Part shown: positions 36,413 to 46,576 of the stretch, piece by piece
Numbering within the stretch: position 1 is the first letter of the stretch
Layout of the letters: each line of letters begins with the position of its first letter
DNA from: Candidatus Zhuqueibacterota bacterium
Lineage (GTDB): Bacteria > Zhuqueibacterota > Zhuqueibacteria > Oceanimicrobiales > Oceanimicrobiaceae
Length of the DNA: 64,000 nt
Direction of reading: 5' to 3'
Assembly (NCBI GenBank): GCA_029262055.1
Contig: JAJDAD010000063.1
Coordinates: 124,001-188,000, forward strand
Notes under the pieces: model-generated
Told to the model about the DNA's origin: nothing
Databases searched by the model: none
The model's input: only the letters and a program-made list of their open reading frames with translations
Program-made: the position numbers and the translations under genes

Positions 36413-38371
36413 ATGGCGCACAAAAAAGGCCTGAACCGGCAGGCGTACGAGCCCGTTGCGGAAGGCGACACTTACGAACCGTATGTGCCGGCATCCGAAA
36501 GCCCGGTTGAGTTCAGCATAAAATCAGTCACGGCCGGCATTCTCTTTGGCATTTTGTTCGGCGCAGCTAACGCGTATCTCGGGCTGCGAGTCGGCCTAAC
36601 CATCTCCACTTCAATTCCGGTTGCGGTAATGACGGTCGCTGCGTTCAAGGCTCTGCAAGCGATGGGGCGCAAAGGCGGCATCCTGGAGGCGAACATTTCG
36701 CAAACCATCGGCTCGGCTTCGAGCTCAGTGGCCAGTGGCGTCATTTTCACCTTGCCGGCATTGTTTCTTTGGGGCCTGAAGCCGGAATTAATCCAGATGA
36801 CGGCGCTGGCTATGTTTGGCGGCTGTCTCGGAATCTTGTTCATGATCCCGCTCCGCCGCTTTCTGATTGAAAGAGAACACGGCAATCTTCCCTACCCGGA
36901 AGGCACAGCGTGCGCGGAAGTTCTGGTGGCCAGCGACGTCGGCGGCAGCCGGGCACGCAATGTCTTTCTCGGCCTCGGCGTTGGCGCCCTGGTCAAACTG
37001 CTGACCGGCGGAATTCGCATTATTCAAAGCAAGGTCCATTTTGACATCCCATTTTTAAAGAAAGGGCAGATCGGCCTGGATATTTCGGCGGCGCTGTTTG
37101 GCGTGGGATATATCCTCGGTCCCAGGATCGGCAGCATCATGGTCGGCGGGGCTTTCCTTTCCTGGTTGCTAATTATTCCGGCTATCGCGATCTGGGGCGA
37201 AGGACGCGCAGAACCGCTTTATCCGGAATTGGTAAAAACCATTGCCGAGATGTCGCCGCGCGAGCTTTGGACACGTTACGTGCGCTACATCGGAGCCGGG
37301 GCAGTGGCTACCGCGGGTGTCATCACGCTGATCCGTAGCATTCCGACCATGATAGCCAGCTTTAAGGTGGGCGCGCAACAAATGCAGGCCCGGCTGGAAG
37401 ACAAGAGCTTCGTCACTCCAAGAACCGGACAGGACTTGCCGCTAAAAGTCGTCCTCGTCGGCGTCAGCGTGATCGTTCTGGCGATGGTATTCGTGCCTTA
37501 TGTGTTTGGTACTGCCGCATCCCTGCCGGTGCGCTTGCTGGGCTCTGTTATGATCGTCATTTCGGCTTTTTTCTTTGTGACGGTGTCCTCCAGAATTGTC
37601 GGCCTGGTGGGCGTCACGTCGAACCCAACCAGCGGCATGACCATCGCGACTCTGCTCGCGACGTCGGGAATTTTTCTTTTACTCGGCTGGACCGATCAGA
37701 TCGGGATGGCCACTGCCCTGACCGTTGGCTGTGTGGTGGCAATCGCCGCCAGCATCGCGGGCGATACCTCGCAAGATCTGAAAACCGGCTTCCTGTTGGG
37801 TGGCACACCGAGAAAACAGCAGACCGGTGAGTTAATTGGGGTCCTGACGTCGGCGACGTTTGTCTGTTTGGCCGTTCTCCTGCTCGACGGCGCCTACGGC
37901 TTTGGAACCGACGAACTGCCGGCGCCGCAGGCCACATTGATGAAGATTGTGATCGAAGGCGTATTGCAGGCATCCTTGCCCTGGTCGCTCGTCGGCATCG
38001 GCGTGGCCATCGCACTGGTCGTAGAGTTGTTCCGCATCCCAAGCTTGCCCTTTGCTGTCGGCGTATACCTTCCTATCGGAACCCTGACCCCTCTTTTCCT
38101 GGGTGGTATGTTACGTCATTTCTTACAGAAAAAAGCCCGCGATGAAAACCAGGCAGCCTCCAGAAGAGAAGAAGGCGTCCTGTTTGGCTCCGGTCTGGTA
38201 GGCGGGGAAGGTCTGCTGGGAATCGGAATTGCAGCTGTGGCATTTTACCAGGGCAGTGCACCGAAAGGATTCGGCGTTGACTGGGCAGGACCAGCCGCGC
38301 CTTTTGTTGCTCTGCTGGGATTTGGGCTTCTAGCCGGCATGCTTGTTAAGTTTAGTACTGATCGAGAATAG
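36413..38371 (+). CDS. OPT-family oligopeptide transporter
   Basis: 652 residues with about 14-16 membrane helices. Family marks are [22 protein letters not shown] near residues 45-66, [51 protein letters not shown] and [20 protein letters not shown]. The family imports peptides or metal chelates by proton symport through the inner membrane. The gene is followed by a DoxX gene after 59 nt. Confidence 0.93.
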   Translation: MAHKKGLNRQAYEPVAEGDTYEPYVPASESPVEFSIKSVTAGILFGILFGAANAYLGLRVGLTISTSIPVAVMTVAAFKALQAMGRKGGILEANISQTIGSASSSVASGVIFTLPALFLWGLKPELIQMTALAMFGGCLGILFMIPLRRFLIEREHGNLPYPEGTACAEVLVASDVGGSRARNVFLGLGVGALVKLLTGGIRIIQSKVHFDIPFLKKGQIGLDISAALFGVGYILGPRIGSIMVGGAFLSWLLIIPAIAIWGEGRAEPLYPELVKTIAEMSPRELWTRYVRYIGAGAVATAGVITLIRSIPTMIASFKVGAQQMQARLEDKSFVTPRTGQDLPLKVVLVGVSVIVLAMVFVPYVFGTAASLPVRLLGSVMIVISAFFFVTVSSRIVGLVGVTSNPTSGMTIATLLATSGIFLLLGWTDQIGMATALTVGCVVAIAASIAGDTSQDLKTGFLLGGTPRKQQTGELIGVLTSATFVCLAVLLLDGAYGFGTDELPAPQATLMKIVIEGVLQASLPWSLVGIGVAIALVVELFRIPSLPFAVGVYLPIGTLTPLFLGGMLRHFLQKKARDENQAASRREEGVLFGSGLVGGEGLLGIGIAAVAFYQGSAPKGFGVDWAGPAAPFVALLGFGLLAGMLVKFSTDRE

Positions 38372-38430
38372 AACCGAAGGCACCTGCGCGTCTCAGGCCC
38401 TGATTTGACCAAACAAGGGAGGAAAGTACC

Positions 38431-38820
38431 ATGGCTGCATTTATTAACAAATATGAGTCCCAGACCTATGCTTTATTGCGAATCATGAGCGGTTTCTTGT
38501 TTCTCTGGCACGGCTCTTCCAAGCTTCTCGGTTTCCCAACCGCAGCACCGGATGCGCCTGCATTTATTATCTACATTGCAGGGTCCATTGAGCTGGTAGG
38601 CGGACTCCTGGTTATGATCGGGCTGTTTACGGGCTGGGCCGCCTTCCTGTCGAGTGGCCTGATGGCTGCCGCATACTGGATGGGACATGGCATGAAGGCG
38701 TTTCTACCGGTTCTTAACGACGGAGAGCTGGCTGTACTCTATTGCTTCGTCTTCCTCTTCATTTCCGCAAGAGGTTCCGGCATCTGGAGTATCGATGCCA
38801 TGCGTTCAGGTGAAGGTTAG
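38431..38820 (+). CDS. DoxX-family membrane protein
   Basis: 129 residues with four membrane helices. LLRIMSGFLFLWHGSSKLLG and IAGSIELVGGLLVMIGLFTGWA are typical of DoxX. GGAGG precedes the ATG by 8 nt. DoxX proteins are associated with quinone-linked or redox-protective complexes; which one here is not clear. Confidence 0.85.
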   Translation: MAAFINKYESQTYALLRIMSGFLFLWHGSSKLLGFPTAAPDAPAFIIYIAGSIELVGGLLVMIGLFTGWAAFLSSGLMAAAYWMGHGMKAFLPVLNDGELAVLYCFVFLFISARGSGIWSIDAMRSGEG

Positions 38821-39180
38821 AAACAACCGGAGATTCCTTCAACGGCGAGTTTGAAAATGAGCAATGCTCGCAGAGCACAATACAACCAACGATAAGGGCC
38901 GGCGCAGGTGCTTTTCATGGTTAAATGACTCTGACCTTCCCCGTGGCCCCGTTACGCCCGACGAACAGGCGCGGACGGGTACGGTTACAATGCCACGGGG
39001 GGAGCATCCTGCTCACAGCTTACCCCTCCGTCCCCGGGACGTTGCAAGCCTTTATGAAGAATCTACACTCGGCTTAACGAGCCGCTTTGAAGTCAGCGCA
39101 GACCGTAACCTATGACTTCACGAGGGCTGTCAGACTTTGGAGCACAGCACCTCTGTACCACTTACAAAGGATATAAAACC
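38821..39180. other. intergenic gap, nothing recognised
   Basis: 360 bp between doxX and the amidase. An open frame extends the amidase upstream to 39112, but it has no binding site and would bury the signal peptide. Confidence 0.4.
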
Positions 39181-40749
39181 ATGGGCAACCGCATTACGGT
39201 GCAGGTCATTCGGGCCGCCAGGTTGGCGTCATTGCTATTGCTGTTTTCCTGCCAGCGTTCACCTTCTACACAAGTATTTCAGGTAACCGAAGTCACTATC
39301 GCGGAGGTTCACCGGGCATTCCTGGAGGGGCGGGTAACCAGCCAGGCGCTGGTACAACGATATCTGGATCGCATCGCGGCTTACGACCAGCCAACCCGCC
39401 TGAACGCACTGGTGGTCATCAACGCGCACGCTCTGGCGCGCGCACAGGAGCTGGACGCGGAGTTTGAGCGCACCGGAAAACTGCGGCCTTTTCACGGCAT
39501 TCCGATTATCGTAAAGGACAACTATGATACCAAAGACATGCAGACCGCCGGCGGATCACTGGCCTTGAAGGGGTCAATCCCGCCGGATGATGCCTACCAG
39601 GTGCGCAAATTGCGCGAGGCCGGCGCAATCGTTCTGGGCAAATCAAACATGGCGGAATGGGCGTTCAGTCCGTATGTCACAGCCAGCTCCATCGCCGGCA
39701 TCACAAGAAATCCATACGATCTCAGCCGCGTGCCGGCCGGTTCGAGCGGCGGAACCGGGGCAGCTGTTGCCGCCAATCTCGGTGTTATCGGTTTGGGTAC
39801 TGACACGGGGAATTCGATCAGGGGTCCTTCGTCACACAACGGCTTGGTCGGCATCCGCTCTACCATGGGTCTGACCAGCCGCGATGGCATCATTCCGCTT
39901 TTCCTGCGCAATGACATCGGCGGTCCGATGGCGCGCACCGTGGCAGACGCCGTGCGCTTGCTGGAGGTGATTGCCGGATACGATCCCGCCGACCCGGTGA
40001 CTGAACGGTCCAATGGCAAAATCCCGGACAACTACACGCAATTCCTTGACGAGGACGGATTACGGGGCGCCCGGTTGGGCGTGTTCCGGCACTACATTAA
40101 CACGCCTACTATGGACGCGGAAATCAAACAGATAACCGAAAAGGCGATTCGCGATATGCAGGCCCAAGGCGCCGAGATTGTCGATCCGTTTTCCATCCCG
40201 GGTTTTGCAGTTATGATAGAAAATATTTGGTGCGATGTCTTTCAGCACGATGTTGACAACTATTTGGCGACATTGGGTAAGTCCGCGCCCTACAAAAGTC
40301 TGGCAGAGATCGCAGCCTCCGGGCTATACTTGCCCTATATCGAAGATGGCATAAAAGAGGAGCTCGGCTTTACGACACCGCCGGCGGAACGCGATCCGCC
40401 CTGTCTCGACCTTTACAACACGGAACGCAACATCGTCTTTCGCGACGCTGTGCTGCAGGCGATGCAGCGGCATAACCTCGACGCCATCATCTACCCCACC
40501 TGGAGCAACCCTCCGCGAAAGATCGGTGACATGGATAGCCCGGCAGGGGACAACAGCCAGGACCTTTCGCCACACACCGGACTGCCGGCGATTACGGTTC
40601 CCACCGGTTTTACAAAGGCGGGACTTCCCGCCGGAATGACCTTTATTGGTAAACTGTTCGGCGAACCGGAGCTGATCCGTTTCGTCTACTCCTACGAGCA
40701 AGCCACGAAGCACCGCAGGCCTCCAGCGCAGTTTCCTGAGCTTGATTGA
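39181..40749 (+). CDS. amidase-signature hydrolase, lipoprotein
   Basis: 522 residues from the ATG at 39181, preceded by AAAGGA. A signal with lipobox LLFSC predicts a lipoprotein. The Ser-cisSer-Lys triad of the amidase signature family is visible: Lys in [20 protein letters not shown], cis-Ser in [17 protein letters not shown], and the nucleophile Ser in [12 protein letters not shown]. The C-terminal [20 protein letters not shown] also fits. It hydrolyses an amide outside the cytoplasm; substrate unknown. Confidence 0.92.
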   Translation: MGNRITVQVIRAARLASLLLLFSCQRSPSTQVFQVTEVTIAEVHRAFLEGRVTSQALVQRYLDRIAAYDQPTRLNALVVINAHALARAQELDAEFERTGKLRPFHGIPIIVKDNYDTKDMQTAGGSLALKGSIPPDDAYQVRKLREAGAIVLGKSNMAEWAFSPYVTASSIAGITRNPYDLSRVPAGSSGGTGAAVAANLGVIGLGTDTGNSIRGPSSHNGLVGIRSTMGLTSRDGIIPLFLRNDIGGPMARTVADAVRLLEVIAGYDPADPVTERSNGKIPDNYTQFLDEDGLRGARLGVFRHYINTPTMDAEIKQITEKAIRDMQAQGAEIVDPFSIPGFAVMIENIWCDVFQHDVDNYLATLGKSAPYKSLAEIAASGLYLPYIEDGIKEELGFTTPPAERDPPCLDLYNTERNIVFRDAVLQAMQRHNLDAIIYPTWSNPPRKIGDMDSPAGDNSQDLSPHTGLPAITVPTGFTKAGLPAGMTFIGKLFGEPELIRFVYSYEQATKHRRPPAQFPELD

Positions 40750-40772
40750 CCATACCCGGCGAAACGGGGATT

Positions 40773-41765
40773 TCAGTAATCACTGATGGAGAGTTGCAAT
40801 TCCGGCACGGGTCTCGGATATTTTTCCAGATGTAGATAATCCCAGGTTGCCAGGGCAATCATGGCGGCATTGTCCGTGGACCAGCGCAGCGGCGGCAGGC
40901 AAAGCTCAACATCCATTTCGCGGCAGAGTTGCGCGGCTTGCGAGCGTAGTTGTGGACTGGCGGCCACCCCTCCCACCACGACCAAAGATGCCGACCGCCA
41001 ATCGAGCAGCGCACGCCGGCATTTTGTGAGGAGGACGTCCATGATGGCTTCCACAAACGATGCCGCCACATCTTTCAGGACCGGAGCTTCGGTCTCCGCC
41101 AGATACCTGGAAACCGCGGATTTAAGCCCTGAAAACGAAAACTCCAGGCCGTCATGCAGCATCGGCCGCGGAAAGGCGACAGTGGGGCTGCCCTGCGAAG
41201 CCATTTTGTCGACAACCGGACCACCCGGATAGCCGAGACCGAGCATCCGCCCCACTTTATCATAGGCTTCACCGACGGAGTCATCGCGCGTCGACCCGAG
41301 CAGTGTTATTTTGCCGGGGTCCTGCATTTGCGCCAGAAAAGTATGCCCGCCTGAGACCAGTAAAATGATGGCCGGGTATTTGACCCGGGCCTGCTCAAGG
41401 TCGGCGCTGCGCAAGTGCCCTCGCAGGTGGTTTATACCGATTACCGGCACGCCCCAGCCCATGCCGAGGCCCGCCGCGGTGTGTAGCCCAACCAACAACG
41501 AACCGATCAAACCCGGACCTCTGGTGACTCCGATGGCTCGCAAGTCGCCATGGGCTATGTTCGCTTCGGAAAGGGCCTGTTCAATCGCCGGTAAGATTGC
41601 CACAACATGCGCGCGGCTGGCAAACTCAGGGTAGATGCCACCATATTCTGCGTGGATTTCAGTCTGCGTAGCAATTACTGAGGTCAAAACCTGTCCTGCA
41701 GCATTCACCACCGCCACCGCGGTATCGTCACAAGAGGATTCAATTCCTAAAACGAGGCTTTCCAT
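40773..41765 (-). CDS. tsaD: tRNA N6-threonylcarbamoyladenosine transferase TsaD
   Basis: 330 residues from the ATG at 41765. TsaD moves the threonylcarbamoyl group from its AMP adduct to A37 of ANN-decoding tRNAs, with TsaB and TsaE. Marks are LGIESSCDDTAVA, GVTRGPGLIGSLLVG, the metal-binding HxxxH in NHLRGH, and LLVSGGHTFL. It is the last gene of a four-gene operon holding the whole t6A pathway. Confidence 0.95.
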   Translation of the reverse strand: MESLVLGIESSCDDTAVAVVNAAGQVLTSVIATQTEIHAEYGGIYPEFASRAHVVAILPAIEQALSEANIAHGDLRAIGVTRGPGLIGSLLVGLHTAAGLGMGWGVPVIGINHLRGHLRSADLEQARVKYPAIILLVSGGHTFLAQMQDPGKITLLGSTRDDSVGEAYDKVGRMLGLGYPGGPVVDKMASQGSPTVAFPRPMLHDGLEFSFSGLKSAVSRYLAETEAPVLKDVAASFVEAIMDVLLTKCRRALLDWRSASLVVVGGVAASPQLRSQAAQLCREMDVELCLPPLRWSTDNAAMIALATWDYLHLEKYPRPVPELQLSISDY

Positions 41766-41770
41766 ATTTC

Positions 41771-42373
41771 TCAACCAATAAACTCCAGTAGCTCTGCTTT
41801 TGAAATGGTGCCCTGCCGTTCGATAACCGGTGGATCATGACGGCAGTTGATGAGGGTCGACGGCACCGTAGCAAGCATTCCGCCATCGATAGCCATGTCG
41901 GGCTTATCTTGGAGCTGGGCTAACACGTCCTGCATGTTGTTGGACGTGGACACGCCATGCTTGTTCGCACTTGTGACCAGAAGCGGCCCGGTCCTGCGCA
42001 GGACTGCCAGGAGCCGCCTGTCATCGGGAATCCTTACGGCCACTTCTTCCCGCCCCGCGAGCCACGGTACCAAAGGCCCGGCAGTAAAACCCATGGCAAA
42101 AGTAAGTGCACCGGGAACAAACCTTGATTGCAACAACTGTTGCAGGCGCTCATTGACCTCGAGTCCCAAAGATGCCAACTCACCGGCTGAGGCCACCATT
42201 ATCGGCAGATTGACAGTCCCAGGCCGACCCTTGAGCGCAAAAAGTCGTGCAACCGACTCATCGAAACGTGGGCTCACCGCAAGCCCATAAACGGTATCAG
42301 TCGGGAGGAGCACAATGCCGCCGCCCATCAGGCAATCGGCTAACGCTACTACTTCATTTTCCTGCTTACTCAT
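41771..42373 (-). CDS. tsaC: threonylcarbamoyl-AMP synthase (TsaC/Sua5/YrdC family)
   Basis: About 200 residues from the ATG at 42373, which overlaps the end of tsaB by 8 nt. It makes threonylcarbamoyl-AMP from Thr, bicarbonate and ATP. GGIVLLPTDTVYGLAV, LFALKGRP, FVPGALTF, VAVRIPDD and LLVTSANKHG are the family motifs. Only the YrdC domain is present, so this is the short TsaC form. The gap to tsaD is 5 nt. Confidence 0.93.
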   Translation of the reverse strand: MSKQENEVVALADCLMGGGIVLLPTDTVYGLAVSPRFDESVARLFALKGRPGTVNLPIMVASAGELASLGLEVNERLQQLLQSRFVPGALTFAMGFTAGPLVPWLAGREEVAVRIPDDRRLLAVLRRTGPLLVTSANKHGVSTSNNMQDVLAQLQDKPDMAIDGGMLATVPSTLINCRHDPPVIERQGTISKAELLEFIG

Positions 42374-43028
42374 CGAGCATCTCAGATTGTTCATTTATTG
42401 GAATAGCTATGTGGGGAAACCGCTTTCCGCGCTCCGCAATCGGATAAGCCATCTCCATAAACGTTCTAGCCTGACCGACCCGGATGCCGCTGTCATGGAT
42501 TTTCGAGTCAGGCAAAAGCTCCTGTACGGAACTCCTATAGGCGCCGGCGACAGTGAACTCACCCAGTCCAGCAGTCAATTCTGAAGTGATCTCTTCCAAC
42601 GCGCCAAACTTCATTGCGGTGACCGCGCCCTGGTCATACAGGCCCAGGTAAGCGCTTCCCTTGGCCGCCCTGGCGGTGCAGAGAACCGGGAGCCGGTTCT
42701 TTTTCCAGGCTTCAAAGCCCATCAACTCGAATGCAGTGAACGGGCAAACCGGTATTCTCAGACCAAGGGCCAGCGCATTCGCAAACGAAACTCCGGAACG
42801 AACTGAGCCGAGCCCACCCGGCCCGATGTTTACCGCAATGGCTGTAATTTGACTTGTGCGTTTCCCAATAATCTGCAGGCCGCGCTCAACCAGCAGTGCC
42901 AAGTCTCTCTCATCCGGCAAACTCGACTTATCAAACGGTTCGGAAGAATCGAACAGAACATTCCCATCGATTCCAAGAGCGACGCCGAACGGTCGCGATG
43001 AGGTCTCGATAACCAGAACTAGAGCCAT
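42366..43028 (-). CDS. tsaB: TsaB, t6A complex scaffold
   Basis: 220 residues from the ATG at 43028 (a TTG at 43034 that overlaps the tsaE stop is possible). It is a degenerate ASKHA fold that pairs with TsaD. LVIETSSRPFGVALG at the start, AVNIGPGGLGSVRSGVSFANAL and PVLCTARAAKGSAYLGLYD are typical. It follows tsaE at once and runs into tsaC. Confidence 0.9.
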   Translation of the reverse strand: MALVLVIETSSRPFGVALGIDGNVLFDSSEPFDKSSLPDERDLALLVERGLQIIGKRTSQITAIAVNIGPGGLGSVRSGVSFANALALGLRIPVCPFTAFELMGFEAWKKNRLPVLCTARAAKGSAYLGLYDQGAVTAMKFGALEEITSELTAGLGEFTVAGAYRSSVQELLPDSKIHDSGIRVGQARTFMEMAYPIAERGKRFPHIAIPINEQSEMLDE

Positions 43029-43030
43029 CT

Positions 43031-43510
43031 TCAAAAGCCGGATAATTTATTCTTGAGCAGTGCCATCTCTGAAGCCCAGCGCTCACCAACAAACGAAAAC
43101 GTCACCTTCCGTTGATTTTCGTCGCGCTCCAGGAAATCGAATTTTACAGACAGGTAATCTGCGAACTCCCCGGCAACCATGTCGCCCCATTCCACAACGG
43201 TGATGGATTCAGAAAAACACTCATCCAGGCCAAGGTCCAAAAATTCGTCCAGGCCGGACAAGCGATAAACATCGATGTGCAGCAAATTCCCCGATCCGTG
43301 CCGGTAAAAATTTGCAATCGTAAACGTCGGACTCGTAACCAGGTCGGTGCAGCCCAGAGCATTGGCCAACGCCTTGACAAAATGGGTTTTGCCCGCAGCC
43401 AGCGAACCTGTGAGGATGACTGCGTCACCGAACCGGAGTATCGGCGCTATGGTCGCTGCCAGCCGGGATGTATCCGCGGCCCCCGAAGAAACAACGCTAA
43501 ACGTATCCAT
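43031..43510 (-). CDS. tsaE: TsaE, P-loop ATPase of t6A synthesis
   Basis: 159 residues. The P-loop is GSLAAGKTHFVKALANALG (unusual Ala-Ala for the common G-x-G-K), followed by TSPTFTIANFY, HIDVYRLSG and VVEWGD, all TsaE features. It drives turnover of the TsaB-TsaD complex with ATP. First of the four tsa genes; a membrane protein gene lies 30 nt before it. Confidence 0.92.
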   Translation of the reverse strand: MDTFSVVSSGAADTSRLAATIAPILRFGDAVILTGSLAAGKTHFVKALANALGCTDLVTSPTFTIANFYRHGSGNLLHIDVYRLSGLDEFLDLGLDECFSESITVVEWGDMVAGEFADYLSVKFDFLERDENQRKVTFSFVGERWASEMALLKNKLSGF

Positions 43511-43540
43511 ACGTATGTTGCTCGCGTCTTTGCGCTCCGC

Positions 43541-43897
43541 CTAAAACGGTTTGGTCAGCGCCAGGTAGGCGGCAATACAACCCAGGATAAGCGCCACCGC
43601 ACCCACCTGTGTTGCCATGCCGGGTTTGCGATTCAGGACTGCGGGAAGTCCGCCAAGGATGAGCCAGATCACCAATTTCGCTACAATCCAGCCGTCGAAC
43701 GCTATCCCCAGCTTGGCCATGAGGCCGAAGCCGGCTATTAGTGCAATCAGCAGGCCGCTCCCGAACAATATCCCGAGTACCTTCTTGACCTGCATATTTG
43801 AATCAGCAACCAAACTGCGGACGACTGCGCCTCCAATAGACAAGAAGATTGCAAAAACTGCCACCAGATGAAGAACTTTGTAGAAAGTGTAAGACAT
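43541..43897 (-). CDS. four-helix membrane protein (SirB-like)
   Basis: 118 residues with four membrane helices. YTFYKVLHLVAVFAIFLSIGG at the start with its conserved His, and WIVAKLVIWLILGGLPAVLNRK in the third helix, resemble SirB-like small membrane proteins. Function unknown. It leads directly into the tsa operon on the same strand. Confidence 0.7.
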   Translation of the reverse strand: MSYTFYKVLHLVAVFAIFLSIGGAVVRSLVADSNMQVKKVLGILFGSGLLIALIAGFGLMAKLGIAFDGWIVAKLVIWLILGGLPAVLNRKPGMATQVGAVALILGCIAAYLALTKPF

Positions 43898-44140
43898 TTC
43901 GTCCTCGCATTTATGTTAAACTTCCAGACCGATTGACCTGTACGAATGGGCGGTTAAGGTTCCCCGAACCCAGGTCTAATATACATCCGGGCATGAAAAA
44001 TGCAAGCGGCAAAATCAGGTCTGCAGGTTACCCTCCCTGCCTGCAGGCAACCATTCGCGAACAATATCCCAGGTTGCTTTTGTCCGCTATCAGTGTATCT
44101 TTTAAAGCAACCCCGCTCTTCATCAACCCAAGGAGGCAGC

Positions 44141-45859
44141 ATGGCCGCCCTCAGACTCAAAGCAGTAGCTGGAATCGTTCTATGCCTTTTCTTTGCACGC
44201 ATCAATGGTTTAAGTGCCGCCGGCCAGACAACCACAAAGGCCAAAAACGGCATGGTGGTGTCCTCATCCATGATCGCTTCCGAAGTCGGCCGGAACATTC
44301 TGAGAACCGGAGGCAATGCCACTGATGCGGCAGTGGCGACCGCTTTTGCCCTTGCTGTAACATTGCCGGCAGCCGGTAATGTCGGCGGTGGTGGTTTCAT
44401 GGTTTATCACGGTGCCGATGGCGAGATCACTTCCTTCGATTTCCGGGAAAAAGCACCGCTGGCAGCCGGCCCCGACATGTACCTCGACCAGGATGGCAAT
44501 GTCAGGGACAATTCAAACCACGCCGGGTTGCTGGCGGTAGGGGTTCCGGGCACAGTCGCAGGGCTGTATCTCGCTCACCAGCGCTTGGGCAGCAAACCGT
44601 GGGCGGAACTGGTAGAACCGGCTGTACGTCTGGCGGAGGAAGGTTTTGAGTTGACTTGGGGGATCTACACCGACGCCACCGGTCGGCTGAAGCCACGGTT
44701 CAAGAAATATCCATCCACAACCAAAGTCATGTACAAAAGCGATGGCGATTTCTATGAGCCGGGCGAACTCTGGCAGCAGCACGACCTGGCGCGCACCTTG
44801 CGCAGAATTCAGCAGCAGGGGCCGGACGGATTTTACAAAGGCGAAACAGCCCGCAAGTTGGCGCAATTCATGAAGAACAATGGCGGTCTCATCACTGAGG
44901 CCGATCTGGCAAAATACCGGGCCATAGAACGCAAACCGGTGCACGGCACCTACCGTGGCTATGACGTCTACTCGATGCCTCCTCCCAGCTCGGGCGGCGT
45001 GGTACTGATCGAAATGTTGAACATTCTCGAAAGCTATGATTTGAAAAAAATGGGGCATAACTCCGCACTCTATCTGCACCTAGTTACAGAGGCGATGCGC
45101 CGTGGATTTGCGGACCGGGCGCTATTTCTTGGCGACCCGGATTTTAACCCGGAGATTCCCTTAGAAAAGTTGCTGTCCAAAAGCCATGCGCAGCAGCAGC
45201 GGACCAACATCGCGCTGTCGGTTGCGTCCAAAAGCGATTCAGCAATGGCGACTCAACCGGAAGAAGGAACACACACCACCCACTTTGCCGTGGTCGATTC
45301 GGACGGCAATACCGTGTCACTCACCTACACCATCGAGTATTGGTATGGTACCGGCATTATTGCCGAAGGACTCGGTTTCTTTCTAAACAATGAAATGGGA
45401 GATTTCAATGCAGTACCGGGATTAACGAATTCAAAGGGACGAATCGGTACTGCGCCGAACCTCATCGCTCCGGGAAAACGCATGTTGTCGAGTATGACGC
45501 CAACGATAGTTGCCAAAGACGGCAAGCCGTTGATGGCAATCGGCAGCCCGGGTGGCCGCACCATCATCAACACAGTATTGCAGGTGATCCTGAACGTCCT
45601 GGATCACGGCATGAACATCGGCCGGGCAGTAGAAGCCGGTCGAATCCATCACCAATGGTTGCCGGATGTAACGGTATTCGAGCCCTGGTCCATGTCATTG
45701 GATTCCCAGCGCCTGTACAAGAGTATGGGGCATAATCTCAGGGAGAAACCGTATGGCGGACAGGGCCGGGCTATGGGAATTCTCATCAATTATGCGGATG
45801 GCGTGCTTGAAGGTGCGGCCGATACTCGCAGCCAGGATGGCGGAGCAGCGGGATTTTGA
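44141..45859 (+). CDS. ggt: gamma-glutamyltransferase
   Basis: 572 residues from the ATG at 44141, placed after AGGAGG. A signal peptide (to about residue 28) sends it to the periplasm. The precursor self-cleaves before Thr379 in GTHTTHFAVVD to give large and small subunits. GGNATDAAVATAFALAVTLP, GGGGFMVYH, PPPSSGGVVLIEMLNIL and GSPGGRTIINTVLQVI are family segments. It transfers or hydrolyses the gamma-glutamyl group of glutathione and similar compounds. Confidence 0.95.
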   Translation: MAALRLKAVAGIVLCLFFARINGLSAAGQTTTKAKNGMVVSSSMIASEVGRNILRTGGNATDAAVATAFALAVTLPAAGNVGGGGFMVYHGADGEITSFDFREKAPLAAGPDMYLDQDGNVRDNSNHAGLLAVGVPGTVAGLYLAHQRLGSKPWAELVEPAVRLAEEGFELTWGIYTDATGRLKPRFKKYPSTTKVMYKSDGDFYEPGELWQQHDLARTLRRIQQQGPDGFYKGETARKLAQFMKNNGGLITEADLAKYRAIERKPVHGTYRGYDVYSMPPPSSGGVVLIEMLNILESYDLKKMGHNSALYLHLVTEAMRRGFADRALFLGDPDFNPEIPLEKLLSKSHAQQQRTNIALSVASKSDSAMATQPEEGTHTTHFAVVDSDGNTVSLTYTIEYWYGTGIIAEGLGFFLNNEMGDFNAVPGLTNSKGRIGTAPNLIAPGKRMLSSMTPTIVAKDGKPLMAIGSPGGRTIINTVLQVILNVLDHGMNIGRAVEAGRIHHQWLPDVTVFEPWSMSLDSQRLYKSMGHNLREKPYGGQGRAMGILINYADGVLEGAADTRSQDGGAAGF

Positions 45860-46013
45860 GCTTCGCAGCCCATAACTGCCCTATTTTGGTCGAAAATTTC
45901 CGTTAAGAACAGGTAACGTATCTTTCATATTTATTCAGAAATTGATAGCTTTAGTCGACTTAATTAGGAGGATTCGACCAGAGAATTACATTAGTCTTTG
46001 CGAGGAGACCAGT

Positions 46014-46256
46014 ATGCAAAATAATCCAAGGATAGGGTTACGTGTGAAGCGGGTCGACAATCAGGAGATCAAGCAGCTTAATGCCTTGATCAAGAGATTG
46101 CCTGAGACCCAGTACGGCGAGTTCTACGTTCAGAGCGATGAAGAATGCGACTTCTGTTTTACAGTCACTCTTGTCGATGAAGAGCAGGTGGACAAGACGT
46201 TGTCCCAGATTTGTGAATTCGTCGCCGAAGAAAGAATCGAGATTATCAACGCCTAA
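46014..46256 (+). CDS. small soluble protein of unknown function
   Basis: 80 residues from the ATG at 46014, fixed by GAGGAGA 6 nt upstream; the frame opens at 45942. No signal peptide or membrane helix. The sequence alternates strands and helices (GEFYVQSDEECDFCFTVTLVD, then VDKTLSQICEFVAEERIEII), consistent with a small alpha/beta fold. Not recognised. Confidence 0.6.
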   Translation: MQNNPRIGLRVKRVDNQEIKQLNALIKRLPETQYGEFYVQSDEECDFCFTVTLVDEEQVDKTLSQICEFVAEERIEIINA

Positions 46257-46576
46257 TCTCGCACTCTGATCTGCATTTCCCGGAGATGTTCTTGATGGTG
46301 CGCCCCGGTGGCTGCTGCACCGGTGCCTAGTAGCATCAAGTTCGACTCCCCCAACGTTTGTAAAGCGCAGCGCGTTATGGCAGGGACCTGTGCGGTCCCG
46401 ATCAGCGCAGACGCAAAACGTCCCGACCAGTCTGATTGAGCAGAAATCACTACTGATGACTGCTCCCGCCAAAACCGCACTCTATCGCCCGCCCCTTACA
46501 CCAGGCCACCGTCATCAGGAATGGTTTTCAAGAGAAATTCGCACTTGATATTCGGGGAATATTTGGCGACGATGCG
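46257..46576. other. gap before the flavoprotein fusion, nothing else recognised
   Basis: 320 bp. The reading frame of the following gene stays open back to 46460 without an ATG, GTG or TTG before 46577, so its true start may have been lost or moved. No promoter was recognised. Confidence 0.4.
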
